Source: Phenylobacterium montanum (GTDB lineage: Bacteria; Pseudomonadota; Alphaproteobacteria; Caulobacterales; Caulobacteraceae). From it: DNA of 64,000 nt. The stretch is from positions 3,380,501-3,444,500 of the forward strand of contig NZ_CP073078.1 of NCBI RefSeq assembly GCF_018135625.1, given 5' to 3'. This document shows, in pieces, positions 38,668 to 49,076 of this stretch. How positions within the stretch are numbered: position 1 is the first letter of the stretch; every line of letters begins with the position of its first letter. A model generated the notes under the pieces. That model was not told the origin of the DNA. It saw nothing but the letters and a program-made list of their open reading frames with translations, and did no database searches. A program made the translations under genes and the position numbers.

Positions 38668-39270
38668 ATGGCCCTGATGCTCGAGCCGGGCGCGCGCCTG
38701 GTGGCCGCGACCCACAATCCGGGCAAGGCGCGCGAGCTGGCGGCGCTGATGGACGGGCTGTTCGAGATCGTGGCGGCGGGCGAGCTGGGCCTGGCCGAGC
38801 CGGACGAGACCGAAACCACCTTCACCGGCAATGCGCTGCTCAAGGCCCGCGCCGCGGCCGAAGCCAGCGGCCTGATCGCCCTGGCCGACGATTCAGGCCT
38901 GTCGGTGCGGGCGCTCGGTGGGGCCCCCGGCATCTATTCGGCGCGCTGGGCCGGGCCGGACAAGGATTTCTCCGTCGCCATGGCCAAGGTCGAGCAGCGG
39001 CTGGCGGAAATCGACGGCGACGACAGCTTCGCCTGGTTCACCAGCGCCCTGGCCGTCGCCTGGCCGGGCGGGCCAGCGGTGGTGGTGGAGGGGCGGGTCG
39101 ACGGCCACATCAGCTTTCCGCCACGGGGCGAGAACGGGTTCGGCTACGACCCGATCTTCACCCCGATCGGCTACCGGCAGACCTTCGGCGAGATGACCCA
39201 CGCCGCCAAGGACGCCCTCAGCCACCGCACCCGCGCTTTCGAGAAGCTGAAGGCGGCGCTATTTGACTGA
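38668..39270 (+). CDS. rdgB: XTP/dITP pyrophosphatase RdgB
   Basis: House-cleaning nucleotidase of the Ham1/RdgB family that hydrolyses ITP, dITP and XTP. From ATG 38668 it is 200 residues; GGAG lies 8 nt upstream. The substrate motif is [16 protein letters not shown] at the N-terminus, with [22 protein letters not shown] near residue 72 and [12 protein letters not shown] later. It overlaps hemW by 8 bp. Normally it follows rph directly in this group. Confidence 0.96.
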   Translation: MALMLEPGARLVAATHNPGKARELAALMDGLFEIVAAGELGLAEPDETETTFTGNALLKARAAAEASGLIALADDSGLSVRALGGAPGIYSARWAGPDKDFSVAMAKVEQRLAEIDGDDSFAWFTSALAVAWPGGPAVVVEGRVDGHISFPPRGENGFGYDPIFTPIGYRQTFGEMTHAAKDALSHRTRAFEKLKAALFD

Positions 39271-40414
39271 GCCGGCGCCGCTCGCGGTCTATGTTCATTG
39301 GCCCTATTGCGCCAAGGTCTGCCCCTATTGCGATTTCAACGTGCTGCGCGACCGCGGCCAGGCCGAGCAGGCGGCCCTGGCCGAGGCGATCGTCGCCGAC
39401 CTCGCCGGCCAGGCGGCGCTGACCGGCCCGCGGCGGTTGATCTCGGTCTTCTTCGGCGGCGGCACGCCTTCGTTGATGCACCCTGCCTGGGCGGCGGCGA
39501 TCCTGGATGCGGCCAAGCGGCTCTGGGCGCCGGCGGAGGACCTCGAGGTCTCGATGGAGGCCAATCCCACGGACGCCGAGGCTGAGCGCTTCGCAGCCTT
39601 CGCCGCGGCGGGGGTGAACCGGCTGTCGCTCGGCCTGCAGTCGCTGGACGACGACGCCCTGCGCTTCCTGGGCCGCAACCACGACGCCGCCGAGGCTCGC
39701 CGGGCGGCGGCCCTGGCGGCGCGGGCCTTTCCGCGCCTGTCGCTGGACCTGATTTACGCCCGACCCGGCCAGGCCGCGGACGCCTGGGCCGATGAACTGC
39801 GCGCGGCCCTGGACCTGGGGCCCGAGCACGTCTCCCCCTACCAGCTGACCATAGAGCCCGGCACCGCCTTCGACCGGGCGGTGGGGCGCGGGCGTATCGT
39901 CCCGCCGGGCCACGACCTCGCCGCCAGCCTCTACGAAACCACCCAGGCGGTGCTGGAGGGCGCCGGGTTCGAGGCCTACGAGGTCTCCAACCACGCCCGG
40001 GGGCCGGCCGCCCGGTCGCGCCACAACCTCGCCTACTGGACCGGGCTCGACTATGTGGGCGCAGGCCCCGGCGCGCACGGGCGCCTGACCGCGGAGGGCG
40101 ATCGTCTCGCGACTGAGGCGGAGCGGCGGGTCGGTGACTACATCGCCAAAGTAAGGACGACTGGCGTGGGGTTCGCCGAGCGCGAGACGCTTTCGCCGCG
40201 GGAGGCTGCGATCGAGCGGCTGCTGATGGGGCTTCGCATCGACGCCGGCGTCGCCTGGCCGGAGATCGCCGCCCTGGGCCTCGATGCCGAAACGCCAGCC
40301 GTCCGCGAGTTGGCGGGCGAGGGCCTGCTGGCGCCGGCCTCGGATCGGCTGGCCCTGACGCGGCGGGGCCGCGCGGTTCTGGATAGCGTGGTGAGGCTTC
40401 TGGTCGAGGCCTAG
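39263..40414 (+). CDS. hemW: Radical SAM heme chaperone HemW-like protein
   Basis: A 383-residue radical SAM protein related to coproporphyrinogen dehydrogenase. The [4Fe-4S] motif is [12 protein letters not shown] (Cx3Cx2C) near residue 16; [16 protein letters not shown] and [19 protein letters not shown] follow, and the HemW C-terminal domain ends the protein. HemW lacks the extra residues of true HemN and is thought to insert heme. The start is TTG 39263, which overlaps rdgB by 8 bp and begins the usual [16 protein letters not shown]. Confidence 0.93.
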   Translation: MTEPAPLAVYVHWPYCAKVCPYCDFNVLRDRGQAEQAALAEAIVADLAGQAALTGPRRLISVFFGGGTPSLMHPAWAAAILDAAKRLWAPAEDLEVSMEANPTDAEAERFAAFAAAGVNRLSLGLQSLDDDALRFLGRNHDAAEARRAAALAARAFPRLSLDLIYARPGQAADAWADELRAALDLGPEHVSPYQLTIEPGTAFDRAVGRGRIVPPGHDLAASLYETTQAVLEGAGFEAYEVSNHARGPAARSRHNLAYWTGLDYVGAGPGAHGRLTAEGDRLATEAERRVGDYIAKVRTTGVGFAERETLSPREAAIERLLMGLRIDAGVAWPEIAALGLDAETPAVRELAGEGLLAPASDRLALTRRGRAVLDSVVRLLVEA

Positions 40415-40431
40415 ACAGAAACCCTGAGCGA

Positions 40432-40461
40432 GCCAGGCCGGCCGGCGTTGGCCGGCCTGGC
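40432..40461. terminator. Bidirectional hairpin between hemW and ahcY
   Basis: A perfect 12-bp stem, GCCAGGCCGGCC and GGCCGGCCTGGC, with a 6-nt loop in the 55-bp gap between convergent genes. It lacks a T-tract on either side. Position and strength argue for a shared transcription end or mRNA 3'-end protection. Confidence 0.6.
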
Positions 40462-40469
40462 CGCCAAGA

Positions 40470-41861
40470 TCAATACCGGTAGTGGTCCGGCTTAAACGGC
40501 CCGGCTTGCGGCACGTTGATATAGGCGGCCTGCTCGGTCGACAGCTGGGTCAGCTTGGCGCCAAGCTTGCCCAGGTGCAGCATCGCGACCTTTTCATCCA
40601 GGTGCTTGGGCAGGGTGTAGACCTGCTTGGCGTAGGACTTGGCGTTGGTCCAAAGCTCGATCTGGGCCAGGGTCTGGTTGGTGAAGCTGGCGCTCATCAC
40701 GAAGCTCGGGTGGCCGGTGGCGTTGCCCAGGTTCACCAGGCGGCCTTCCGACAGCACGATGATCTTCTTGCCGTCCGGGAACTCGACGTGGTGCACCTGC
40801 GGCTTGATCTCGTCCCACTTGAAGTTGCGCAGGCCGGCGATCTGAATTTCCGAGTCGAAGTGGCCGATGTTGCAGACGATGGCGTTGTTCTTCATCCCGC
40901 GCATGTGATCGACGGTGATGACGTCCTTGTTGCCGGTCGCGGTGACGTAGATGTCGGCGGTCTTCAGGGTGTCCTCGATGGTCAGGACCTCATAGCCCTC
41001 CATCGCCGCCTGCAGGGCGCAGATCGGGTCAACCTCGGTGACGATCACCCGGGCGCCGCCCTGGCGCAGCGAGGCGGCCGAACCCTTGCCCACGTCGCCG
41101 TAGCCGCAGACCACCGCCACCTTGCCGGCCAGCATCACGTCGGTGCCGCGGCGGATGGCGTCCACCAGGCTCTCGCGGCAGCCATAGAGGTTGTCGAACT
41201 TGGACTTGGTCACGCTGTCGTTGACGTTGATCGCCGGGAACGGCAGCTCGCCGCGCTCGGCCATCTGGTAGAGGCGATGTACGCCCGTGGTGGTTTCTTC
41301 CGAAACCCCGCCGATGGCGGCGCGGATCGCCGAATAGAAGCCGGGCTTCTCCTTCAGGTACCGCTTCATCACCGCGTAGAGGGCTTCTTCTTCCTCGTTC
41401 TTGGGATCGTTCAGGATCGAGGGATCCTTCTCGGCCTTGGGGCCCAGAACGCAGAGCAGGGTGGCGTCGCCGCCGTCGTCCAGGATCAGGTTCGGATAGC
41501 CGCCGTCGGCCCACTCGAAGATCTTGTGGGCGTAGTCCCAGTACTCGACCAGGTTCTCGCCCTTGAAGGCGAACACCGGGGTGCCCTTGGCGGCGATGGC
41601 GGCCGCGGCGTGGTCCTGGGTCGAGAAGATGTTGCACGAGGCCCAGCGCACGTCGGCGCCCAGGGCTTGCAGGGTCTCGATCAGGACCGCCGTCTGGATG
41701 GTCATGTGCAGCGAGCCGGCGATGCGGGCGCCCTTCAGCGGCTGGTCCTTGCCGAATTCGGCGCGGACGGCCATCAGGCCCGGCATTTCGGTTTCGGCGA
41801 TCTCGATCTCCTTGCGGCCCCAGTCGGCCAGGGAGAGATCTTTCACGATGTAGTCGGCCAC
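40470..41861 (-). CDS. ahcY: S-adenosylhomocysteine hydrolase
   Basis: NAD-dependent enzyme that splits S-adenosylhomocysteine into adenosine and homocysteine and so keeps methylation going. From GTG 41861 it is 463 residues ([19 protein letters not shown]), with GGAG 8 nt upstream; the longer frame to 41924 crosses the promoter. Visible family motifs are the substrate region [15 protein letters not shown], the NAD-binding [14 protein letters not shown] and the C-terminal KPDHYRY. A perfect palindrome and a promoter lie directly upstream, suggesting control by SAM or SAH status. Confidence 0.97.
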   Translation of the reverse strand: MADYIVKDLSLADWGRKEIEIAETEMPGLMAVRAEFGKDQPLKGARIAGSLHMTIQTAVLIETLQALGADVRWASCNIFSTQDHAAAAIAAKGTPVFAFKGENLVEYWDYAHKIFEWADGGYPNLILDDGGDATLLCVLGPKAEKDPSILNDPKNEEEEALYAVMKRYLKEKPGFYSAIRAAIGGVSEETTTGVHRLYQMAERGELPFPAINVNDSVTKSKFDNLYGCRESLVDAIRRGTDVMLAGKVAVVCGYGDVGKGSAASLRQGGARVIVTEVDPICALQAAMEGYEVLTIEDTLKTADIYVTATGNKDVITVDHMRGMKNNAIVCNIGHFDSEIQIAGLRNFKWDEIKPQVHHVEFPDGKKIIVLSEGRLVNLGNATGHPSFVMSASFTNQTLAQIELWTNAKSYAKQVYTLPKHLDEKVAMLHLGKLGAKLTQLSTEQAAYINVPQAGPFKPDHYRY

Positions 41862-41895
41862 GCGCGCAGCTCCGCAAGAATGGATTTGACCCGCT

Positions 41896-41924
41896 CTATA
41901 GCGGGCGAGGGCGGGGCTTAGCAA
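41896..41924 (-). promoter_or_regulatory. Candidate ahcY promoter
   Basis: On the minus strand TTGCTAA (41924-41918) and GCTATAG (41902-41896) are spaced by 15 nt, close to the Caulobacter housekeeping pattern. The -10 region lies within a small CCCGCT/AGCGGG dyad. A palindromic operator sits 5 bp upstream of the -35 box. Confidence 0.45.
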
Positions 41925-41928
41925 GAAT

Positions 41929-41950
41929 GATATAAAGATATCTTTATATC
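41929..41950. promoter_or_regulatory. Perfect 22-bp palindrome upstream of ahcY, probable operator
   Basis: Two exact half-sites GATATAAAGAT in inverted orientation meet at the centre with no spacer. It is AT-only apart from the G/C positions of each arm, in GC-rich surroundings, 68 bp before the ahcY start and just upstream of its -35 box. ArsR-type regulators of the SAM/SAH cycle (SahR/SamR class) bind AT-rich palindromes before ahcY in proteobacteria; assignment here is inference. No regulator gene is adjacent. Confidence 0.6.
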
Positions 41951-41966
41951 TGTAAGTGACCGTCGT

Positions 41967-41989
41967 CCCTCCCCCGCAAGGGGGAAGGG
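41967..41989. repeat. Third GC-rich palindromic repeat
   Basis: CCCTCCCCC, GCAA, GGGGGAAGGG: the same C-rich hairpin type as at 32607 and 32696. It lies 4 bp after the CYTH-CHAD stop codon on the minus strand and could terminate that transcript before the ahcY operator. Confidence 0.6.
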
Positions 41990-41993
41990 AAAA

Positions 41994-43538
41994 TCACCAG
42001 AACGGCTCGGCCTTCTCCAGGCGGCGCACCGCCTTCTTCGCGCGTTTCAGCTTGGCCGGCTCGCCGGCGCTGACGTGGCCGGCGACGTAGCCGGCGGCGT
42101 AGACGATATCGGGGTCCAGCGCCGCCTCCGTTTGGGCCAGGTCGGCGCAGATGCTGCGGGCGGCGACAATGTCCGTCAGGGCCCCCAACGCGTCCTGGGC
42201 CGCAGCAGCGGCTTCGTTGAGCGCCCTGACCTCGCGCGGCTTCGCCTCCTCGAACACCGTCGCGAAATTGGCGATCCCGTAGCGCAGCACCTTGTCGCTC
42301 ACACGAAGACGGTGGCGGGCCAGGTCGTCCTCGCCCTTCAGCGCCCTGGCGCGCTTGATCACCCGATGCAGGGCCTTGTTCAGCGCGTCGGCGGCGAAGT
42401 CGCCCAGCCGCTCCTCGCGGGCCTCGGCCAGGGCCGCGTCGGTGGTCCAGTCTCCGGCCTCGATCCAGGCGGCGGCCTCGAGCAGCAGGGCGCGGAAGCG
42501 GTCGCCCAGCACGGCCCGGCGCGCCCGGTCGTGGGCCTGAGTGCGCCGCCGCTCCAGGGCCAGGGCGAAACCGGCCAGCATCTCGGGATCGTCGGCCTGC
42601 TTGACCACCGGCGCGAAGGCGCCCTCGGCGAAGACATCGAGGTTGCGCGCGGCGTCGCACTCGCCGGCGAGCCAACGCAGCTCGGCCGCCACTGGGCCGT
42701 CGCTGGCCGCACGCCCGAGCATCGGGCGGAATAGCAGGATGGCGCTGCGCAGGCGCCGGGCGCCGACCCGAAGCTGGTGCACCGCCTCGCCATCGCGGCG
42801 CTCGCGCAGCACCTCGGCGTTGGCGGCGATCTGGGCGAGGCACGCAGCGGCGATGTCGTGGAAGCCCTGCTGGGCGGTCTGGCCGGGCTTCAGGGCCGGC
42901 CCGGCAAGCGCCGCCGCGCAGGTTTCCTTGTCCCGCGCCAGGGCGAAACCGCGCGAGGATTTGGTGCGGAAAGATAGCGTGGCGGCGCTGGAGACCAGGG
43001 TGCGGGCCAGGGCGAACAGGGCCGCGGGCGATCCGGAGATCAGCTCCAGCTCCAATTCGCGGATCGCTTCGCGCCGGCCGACCGTGCGCACTTCGCCCTC
43101 GTCCAGGGCCACCTCGATCTCAGCGCCTTGGAATTCCAGGGTGCGCTTGGCCCGGCGCACGTCGACCTCGAAGGTCGGCGCCAGGGCCTCGCGCCGCTTC
43201 TTGCCCAGCCGTTCCCCCAGCGGGGTCTCGTCCAGGGCGTCGAAATCGAGCCCCTCCCCCTCGATCGGCTTTTCCCACTCGTGGCGGGTGAAGGCGCCGC
43301 CCTTGATGCTCTGCTTGACCCCCTGGATGCGCTGGTCGCCCGCTTCGCGCACGCGCAGCACAAAGCCGTCGGCCTTCAGGTCCATGTCTGGGGTGTCGAA
43401 ATAGACGCTCCTCAGCCGCTCTCCGTCTCCGGGCAGCTTAAGATCCGCGCGCAGGCGCTCTGCGCCCTGGGCGTCGACGACGAACTTGAGCTCAGTTTCC
43501 AAAGCCCATTCCCTTGGGGCAGCCGGCTTGCTCGACAC
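41994..43538 (-). CDS. CYTH-CHAD domain protein (inorganic triphosphatase-like)
   Basis: A 514-residue two-domain protein. Residues 12-210 are a CYTH triphosphate-tunnel domain with the ExExK motif ETELKF near residue 14, RSVYFDTPD and [15 protein letters not shown]. Residues 225-500 are a CHAD helical domain rich in conserved His/Arg ([21 protein letters not shown], then [13 protein letters not shown]), which binds polyphosphate. Such fusions hydrolyse inorganic triphosphate or localise to polyphosphate granules. The start is GTG at 43538. It is divergent from bioB with a 101-bp gap. Confidence 0.92.
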   Translation of the reverse strand: MSSKPAAPREWALETELKFVVDAQGAERLRADLKLPGDGERLRSVYFDTPDMDLKADGFVLRVREAGDQRIQGVKQSIKGGAFTRHEWEKPIEGEGLDFDALDETPLGERLGKKRREALAPTFEVDVRRAKRTLEFQGAEIEVALDEGEVRTVGRREAIRELELELISGSPAALFALARTLVSSAATLSFRTKSSRGFALARDKETCAAALAGPALKPGQTAQQGFHDIAAACLAQIAANAEVLRERRDGEAVHQLRVGARRLRSAILLFRPMLGRAASDGPVAAELRWLAGECDAARNLDVFAEGAFAPVVKQADDPEMLAGFALALERRRTQAHDRARRAVLGDRFRALLLEAAAWIEAGDWTTDAALAEAREERLGDFAADALNKALHRVIKRARALKGEDDLARHRLRVSDKVLRYGIANFATVFEEAKPREVRALNEAAAAAQDALGALTDIVAARSICADLAQTEAALDPDIVYAAGYVAGHVSAGEPAKLKRAKKAVRRLEKAEPFW

Positions 43539-43639
43539 TAGCCCTGCCGTGTAACCCCCGTGTGACCCAGATCAACACCATGGCGTTTTTATTTCGCCGA
43601 TGGCAAGCCCCGCCCCTGTCAGCCGCTTTCGAGGCCCCG

Positions 43640-44629
43640 ATGATCCAGACCGATTCCGCCCTGCCGCGCCACGACTGGACCCGCTCCGAAATCGAGGCCC
43701 TGTTCGAAATTCCCTTCACCGAACTGGTGTTCCGCGCGGCCGTGGTTCATCGCCGGTGGTTCGATCCGGCCGAGCTGCAGATGTCCCAGCTTCTGTCGGT
43801 CAAGACGGGCGGCTGCGCCGAGAACTGCGGCTATTGCAGCCAGTCGCAGCATTTCGAGACCGGGGTCCCCGCCTCCAAGCTGATGGAGGTCCGGGCGGTG
43901 GTGGCCGCCGCCGAGCAGGCCAAGGCCGGCGGCGCCCAGCGCTTCTGCATGGGCGCGGCCTGGCGGGACCTGAAGGATCGCGACCTGCCCAAGGTCGCGG
44001 CGATGATCTCCGGGGTGAAGGCCCTGGGCCTCGAGACCTGCGCCACCCTGGGCATGTTGAAGCCCGAACAGGCCGCGGCGTTGAAGTCGGCCGGCCTCGA
44101 CTACTACAATCACAACCTCGACACCTCGCCGGACTACTACCCGTCCGTGGTCACCACCCGCACCTACCAGGACCGACTGGACACCCTGGCGGCGGTGCGC
44201 GCCGCGGACATCTCGGTCTGTTGCGGCGGCATCGTCGGCATGGGCGAGACGAGGGCCGACCGCGCGGGCCTGCTGCACGCCTTGGCGACCTTGCCCGAGC
44301 ATCCCGACAGCCTGCCGATCAACGACCTGATGCCGATCAAGGGCACGCCCCTCGGCGGCAGCGAGCCGGTCGACGGGCTGGAGTTCGTGCGCACCGTGGC
44401 GGTGGCCCGCATCGTCTGCCCCAAGGCGGTGGTGCGCCTGTCGGCCGGCCGCGAGCACATGAGCCGCGAACTGCAGGCCCTGTGTTTCCTGGCCGGCGCC
44501 AATTCGATCTTCATCGGCGGCAAGCTGCTCACCACCAGCAACCCCGACCAGGACACGGACGCCAGGCTGCTGGCCGATCTCGGCATGCGGCCGATGGGAA
44601 GCGGGAAACTGGCCGAGGCGGTCGCTTAG
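43640..44629 (+). CDS. bioB: Biotin synthase
   Basis: Radical SAM enzyme that inserts sulfur into dethiobiotin. From ATG 43640 the protein is 329 residues. The [4Fe-4S] site is [13 protein letters not shown] (Cx3Cx2C); the [2Fe-2S] ligands are expected among Cys in [29 protein letters not shown] and the Arg in [10 protein letters not shown]. The open frame reaches 43514, overlapping the CYTH-CHAD start, but the added part has no family similarity. It stands alone; bioF, bioD and bioA are not in the window. No BioR-type TTATCTATAA box was seen. Confidence 0.96.
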   Translation: MIQTDSALPRHDWTRSEIEALFEIPFTELVFRAAVVHRRWFDPAELQMSQLLSVKTGGCAENCGYCSQSQHFETGVPASKLMEVRAVVAAAEQAKAGGAQRFCMGAAWRDLKDRDLPKVAAMISGVKALGLETCATLGMLKPEQAAALKSAGLDYYNHNLDTSPDYYPSVVTTRTYQDRLDTLAAVRAADISVCCGGIVGMGETRADRAGLLHALATLPEHPDSLPINDLMPIKGTPLGGSEPVDGLEFVRTVAVARIVCPKAVVRLSAGREHMSRELQALCFLAGANSIFIGGKLLTTSNPDQDTDARLLADLGMRPMGSGKLAEAVA

Positions 44630-44636
44630 CCGGGCC

Positions 44637-45824
44637 TCAAGCCTTCTTCTTCAGGCCCTGGCGGACGATCTGCAGCCGGGTCTGGATCGGCTTGAACAGC
44701 TGGAAGAAGTACTTGTTCCAGTAGGCGAACAGGTTGAGGTGCCGGATCACCGCCAGCCGGCGGCTCTCGCTCATCGGCGCGAAGGCGTCCTTCGGTCCCA
44801 GGCTGACGAAGTCGCCGTCGACGCCGAAGGCGATATTGGCCTCGATCGGGATCATCTCCATCGCCCACTGCTTCTGCGGCCGGTTGCATTCCCGGGTCGA
44901 GACGAGGTGAGGGCGGGTCAAGGCCGAACTGGGCTTCAGTCCCATCAGGTCGACATCGAACTCGATCCCTTCCAGCCAGGGGCAGAGCCGTCGGAGGGCT
45001 TCGGGCCGCAGTTCATAGAACACGTCGTAGAGCGTCGCGCTGTCCTGCAGCCGCTTCAGGCTCCAGTTGCGGGGCCCCATGTCCAGGGGCACCTGGTAGA
45101 GGTTGACCGGCCGCTTGGTGTGGGTGCCCGGCTTGGCGGTGTTGGTCGACAGGGCGACGTTCGGATAGACGAAGAAGCGATCGGTCACCGCCAGGTACTT
45201 GATGTAGTACTTCTTCCAGCTGCTTTCCTTCCAGGCCTCGAGCTGTTCCGGCACGGCGTCCGCGGCCTGCGAGATCGGATCGGACTTGTGCTCGTCATAC
45301 CAGGCGCGGAAGGCGCGCCACTGGCCGGCGGTCCAGGCCTGGCCCCAGGAGGCGGCCACCTGCAGGAAGTGCACGTCCGAGCCGTCGCTCAACGGCACGA
45401 AGTTCAGATTGTTGAATTCGTTGAGCTTGTAGCTGTAGAGCCCGATCCCGCCGACCTGCGGTTCGTCGGCGTAGAACTCGGCGGAACGGCGCACCCAGTC
45501 ATAGAAATAGGGCGCGGCCAGAAGGTCGTCCTCGAAGACCGCCACCGCGCCGTATTCCAGCGCCAGGTCGCCGCAGGACAGGACGTGCTCTCTCAGGCCC
45601 AGATTGGCCGTGTGCGCGATGATCCGCTTCTCCCCGTGCGGCCAGTCGAACTGCTCGGCCAGGCGCGCGGTGTCGGCATGCGGCGCGTGGTCGATGCTGA
45701 TCACCAGCGGAACCTCGACGTCCGCCGGATAGCGGGCGCGGGACAGCGACTCCAGCAGCCGCGCCAGGGTGTCGGTGCGGTCATAGGCGATGACCACCAC
45801 GGCCGGACCACGGGTTCGCGTCAC
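44637..45824 (-). CDS. GT-A fold glycosyltransferase
   Basis: A 395-residue glycosyltransferase. The N-terminus TRGPAVVVIAYDRTDTLARL and the nucleotide-sugar/metal motif VAVFEDDLLAAPYF (DD near residue 98) mark a GT-A fold. The C-terminal half (VAASWGQAWTAGQWRAFRAW; NWSLKRLQDSATLYD) is of the less-studied family seen with surface-polysaccharide genes. GTG 45824 has AAGGAG about 10 nt upstream. It begins 15 bp after the GMC oxidoreductase gene, so the two are likely co-transcribed. Cytoplasmic; acceptor unknown. Confidence 0.83.
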   Translation of the reverse strand: MTRTRGPAVVVIAYDRTDTLARLLESLSRARYPADVEVPLVISIDHAPHADTARLAEQFDWPHGEKRIIAHTANLGLREHVLSCGDLALEYGAVAVFEDDLLAAPYFYDWVRRSAEFYADEPQVGGIGLYSYKLNEFNNLNFVPLSDGSDVHFLQVAASWGQAWTAGQWRAFRAWYDEHKSDPISQAADAVPEQLEAWKESSWKKYYIKYLAVTDRFFVYPNVALSTNTAKPGTHTKRPVNLYQVPLDMGPRNWSLKRLQDSATLYDVFYELRPEALRRLCPWLEGIEFDVDLMGLKPSSALTRPHLVSTRECNRPQKQWAMEMIPIEANIAFGVDGDFVSLGPKDAFAPMSESRRLAVIRHLNLFAYWNKYFFQLFKPIQTRLQIVRQGLKKKA

Positions 45825-45839
45825 GCTCTGGCGCTCCTT

Positions 45840-47489
45840 CTAGGCGGCTAGGTCCGCCCTCAGCCGGTCGCCGAGGCGCAGGCTGAGGGCCAGGATGGTC
45901 AGGGTCGGGTTCGCCTGGCTGGAGGTCGGCAACACCGACCCGCTGGCGACGAAGAGGTTGTTCACCCCATGCACGCGCAGATCGGGGTCGACAACCCCGT
46001 CTTCGGGCCGCGCCGACATGCGCGTGGTCCCCAGGTGATGGCCGCCATAGGCGCCCTCGGCCAGGGCCCGTTCGGCGACCTCGTCCGGCGAATAGTCCAG
46101 CCGGCCGACGCCAGTGCGCTCGAGTTCGGCCGCCAGCACCGCATAGGCTCGCTTCAGGGCTTCCAGGTCGGCGGCGTTGACCCGCCAGTCGACTCTGAGG
46201 CGCGGCATACCGTAGGCGTCGCGGTCCCCGGTCAGGGTCAGGCGGCTGTCGGGATTGGGCGACTGTTCGGCGTGGAACTCGATCGGATAGCGGTTCTGGG
46301 GCGAGCCGAGCACCACCGAGGGCATCTTGCGTTCAGCCAGGTTGCGGTCGCGCACCCAGTTCACGGCGAACCGGGCCAGGCGGATCGGGTGGGCGAGGAT
46401 ATTGCCGAGGTGGCGAAGTCGCCCGCCCCAGCCTGGGCCAGCCTCGCGCATCTTTCGGCTGTATTCGTAGAGCACCAGGTCCTTGACCAGATACATGGCC
46501 GACAGGATCGGATCGCCGTGCGCCGGGTCCGCCGGGTCCGGCAGATGGGTCCGGAAAATCACGTTCAGGCCCCTGATTTCCCGCTGGGCCTTTTCCGTCA
46601 GCCACAGGCGGCGGCGCACATAGGCCCCGCTGGCGTCCTTCTCGTAGTCGTAGTTGATCCGCGCCGGATCGCCGTTGAAGGTCACCACCCCCGAAGTGGC
46701 CGCCAGGTGGCTCATATAGTAGCGGCCCAGGTGGTCGTGGTCGTTGCCGATCCCCGCCGGGCGCACATCGCTGGACGCCAACAGCAGGCGCGTCGTCTCC
46801 AGCCCGCCCATGGCGATCACATAGCGGCGAGCCCGAACCTTGGCCCGCCCCCCATCGGCGGCGGCCACCTCGATATGGTCGACCGAGGCTGCATCGGGCC
46901 TCAGGCGCACGCCGGTGACCGCGGCGTGCAGCAGCACCAGGACATTGGCCGCGGCGGTCAGCGCCGCGCCGTAGCGCTTCCAGAAGTCGGTCGGCTTGCT
47001 GAACCGCTCCAGGGTGGTCCGGACCAGGGCGCCGTCCAGGCCGGGCGCGAACTCGGCCGGCCGGCCCGGCAGGGCGGTCGCGGGGTCGTAGTCGAAGGGA
47101 CCGGCCTCGGCCGCCTCCTGGGCGGCGATGTAGTAGGGTTCCAGGGCCTGCCAGCCGATCGGCCAGCCGGGGCCGGGGACCCAGGGGCGCTCGGCGAGGT
47201 CGGCGTCGTCATAGGGAATGCAGCGCCCGCCCCAGATTCGGCTGGCCCCGCCGATGGCGCGAACGCGGAAATGATGCAGGAAAGGGTGGGCCTTGGCGTC
47301 GGCCACCTCGCCCTTGTAGGCGTCCAGGCCCTTGGCGTCCGGCTTGCGGCCGCCGGCCTCGAGCACGACCACCGAAAGCCCGCTGTCGATCAGCGAGGCG
47401 GCCAGGGTCAGACCCGCCGCGCCGCCGCCGACGATGCAGATATCGAACTCCAGCGAGGAGCCGGCAGCGGCCGTAAACTCGGCGATCAT
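45840..47489 (-). CDS. GMC-family FAD oxidoreductase
   Basis: A 549-residue flavoprotein. The FAD Rossmann motif is DICIVGGGAAGLTLAASL near residue 15. RAIGGASRIWGGRCIPYDD and GGHHLGTTRMS (containing the conserved catalytic-side histidines) follow, and the C-terminal NNLFVASGSVLPTSSQANPTLTI is diagnostic of GMC alcohol or sugar dehydrogenases. There is no signal peptide. It is upstream of the glycosyltransferase by 15 bp, which suggests oxidation of a sugar or alcohol linked to glycan synthesis; that link is inference. Confidence 0.9.
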   Translation of the reverse strand: MIAEFTAAAGSSLEFDICIVGGGAAGLTLAASLIDSGLSVVVLEAGGRKPDAKGLDAYKGEVADAKAHPFLHHFRVRAIGGASRIWGGRCIPYDDADLAERPWVPGPGWPIGWQALEPYYIAAQEAAEAGPFDYDPATALPGRPAEFAPGLDGALVRTTLERFSKPTDFWKRYGAALTAAANVLVLLHAAVTGVRLRPDAASVDHIEVAAADGGRAKVRARRYVIAMGGLETTRLLLASSDVRPAGIGNDHDHLGRYYMSHLAATSGVVTFNGDPARINYDYEKDASGAYVRRRLWLTEKAQREIRGLNVIFRTHLPDPADPAHGDPILSAMYLVKDLVLYEYSRKMREAGPGWGGRLRHLGNILAHPIRLARFAVNWVRDRNLAERKMPSVVLGSPQNRYPIEFHAEQSPNPDSRLTLTGDRDAYGMPRLRVDWRVNAADLEALKRAYAVLAAELERTGVGRLDYSPDEVAERALAEGAYGGHHLGTTRMSARPEDGVVDPDLRVHGVNNLFVASGSVLPTSSQANPTLTILALSLRLGDRLRADLAA

Positions 47490-47662
47490 TCGCAGCGAGA
47501 TCCCCGCCGAGCTCCCATCGACACCATCGTCATCCCCTGCCCGGCCACCGCAGCTTCACCCGGACCATAGGTCAAGTCCGTTGCAGCGGCAGCAATCTCC
47601 ACAAGGAGCGTTGAAAAAATCTGCATCACGCCGCTTTCACGGTCGCTCCCGCGCCGCACGCC

Positions 47663-48916
47663 TCAGCCGCCGACCGTCGGGCCGCGGTGCTGGCGGAACG
47701 GCTTGCCGAAATAGACCGGCTTTTGTGGCGCCGCCGAGGCCGGCGGCGTGATGACGGCCGGCGGCGGCGCGATCGCCAGCGGCGCCGGGTCGGTCAGGGG
47801 CGCGGCCTGGGCCTCCCGCACCGCCTCGCGGGTGGCGGCAGGGGTGTCGATCTCGGCGATCTGGGCCAGGGCGGCCGGCTTGTCGGCGCGGGCGATCATC
47901 ACCGTGGTCTGGCCGGTGTCGAAGCCCGGGATCGGCGGCGGCGGCGGCTCGAAGCCCGCGTACTTGCCGCCGAAGTCAGCCGGCAGGCCCATGCCGCCGG
48001 GCCAGCGGTAAAAGATGTGGGCGCCGATCTGGGTCTCCTTGACCAGGGTCGGGCGCCAATAGGGCACCACCCACTGGGTATGATAGTGCGTGGCCTCGCC
48101 CACCGACTTCAGCACGTAACCGTCCAAGGCCCGCTGCGCGATCTTCTGCGCCCGCGCCCAGCCGGCCTGGCTGGGCCGCCGGTTCAGCGAGCCGTCGCAG
48201 GTGAAGGTGAACTGGCAGCCGGTCGGCAGGGTCGAGCCCTGGAACACCACGCCGCACACCGACTTGGGGAAGATCGGGTGGCGAACGCGGTTCAGCACCA
48301 CCTGGGCCACCGCCGCCTGGCCGGCGTCGCTTTCCGAGGCGGCCTCGTAATAGACCGCCATGGTCAGGCAGGTCAGGGCGCGGGCGCGGTCGTTGGCCGC
48401 GCTGGACGGCAGGCGGAACGGCTTGGCGGCCTGGATCGGCAACTGAGAGAACGGAATCTGGGCGTTGACCAGGGCCGCCTGCTGCGGGGTCAGGTCCTCG
48501 AAGGTCTGGGCCGGCGGAGCGGGCGCGCCGGCGGCAGGCGCCTGGGCGTGCGCGGCGTCCGGCAGGCCCGCGCGGGCGATCCGGGCCAGGGGGTCATAGC
48601 GCTGCGCGATAGGCGGACCTTGGGGATCCAGCCGGAGGAAGGCCGCCAGCGTAAAGCCGCCGCCGGCGATCGGGTGGCGCCGCGGGCCAGACGCCTGTGC
48701 GCCAAGCGGCGCATGGCTCGCCCAGACCAGAGATGCGGCCGCGGCCACCATGGCGAATCCGGCCACTGCGCCTGAAGCATAGCGCCAAGTCGGCCCCGAA
48801 TTCTGAACGAGCGCCGCGCGCAATTGCGACGCATCCGTCCTGAATTGGCTCAACACAGCCTGAGAAATCGGAGCAAGCTTGGCCGAGATCGTCTGAATCT
48901 GATCTTGCAGTCGCAT
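47663..48916 (-). CDS. SleB-type cell wall hydrolase with membrane anchor
   Basis: A 417-residue protein. One membrane segment lies at about residues 46-67 (YASGAVAGFAMVAAAASLVW), then a proline/alanine-rich linker. The hydrolase-2 (SleB) domain at about residues 180-315 has CLTMAVYYEAASESDAGQAA, with the catalytic Glu in YYEAA, then VAQVVLNRVRHPIFP, CQFTFTCDG and a C-terminal GEATHYHTQWVVPYW. A proline-rich tail ends it. It should cleave peptidoglycan in the periplasm. TTG 48919 precedes the ATG by one codon. No regulators nearby. Confidence 0.9.
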   Translation of the reverse strand: MRLQDQIQTISAKLAPISQAVLSQFRTDASQLRAALVQNSGPTWRYASGAVAGFAMVAAAASLVWASHAPLGAQASGPRRHPIAGGGFTLAAFLRLDPQGPPIAQRYDPLARIARAGLPDAAHAQAPAAGAPAPPAQTFEDLTPQQAALVNAQIPFSQLPIQAAKPFRLPSSAANDRARALTCLTMAVYYEAASESDAGQAAVAQVVLNRVRHPIFPKSVCGVVFQGSTLPTGCQFTFTCDGSLNRRPSQAGWARAQKIAQRALDGYVLKSVGEATHYHTQWVVPYWRPTLVKETQIGAHIFYRWPGGMGLPADFGGKYAGFEPPPPPIPGFDTGQTTVMIARADKPAALAQIAEIDTPAATREAVREAQAAPLTDPAPLAIAPPPAVITPPASAAPQKPVYFGKPFRQHRGPTVGG

Positions 48917-49076
48917 CAAACTGACCCATCCATGCCAAGCCGCGGGCTCATAGCACGATGTGGGCCAAGTTCAATCGCCCGCCAGGATTCTGGCCGGCGG
49001 CCCGTGCGCCCTGGTCGTACCGCCAGCCCGCCAACGTTCCGCCGGCGCTCAGGTTCCCCTATTTCGGGTCAGGCCG

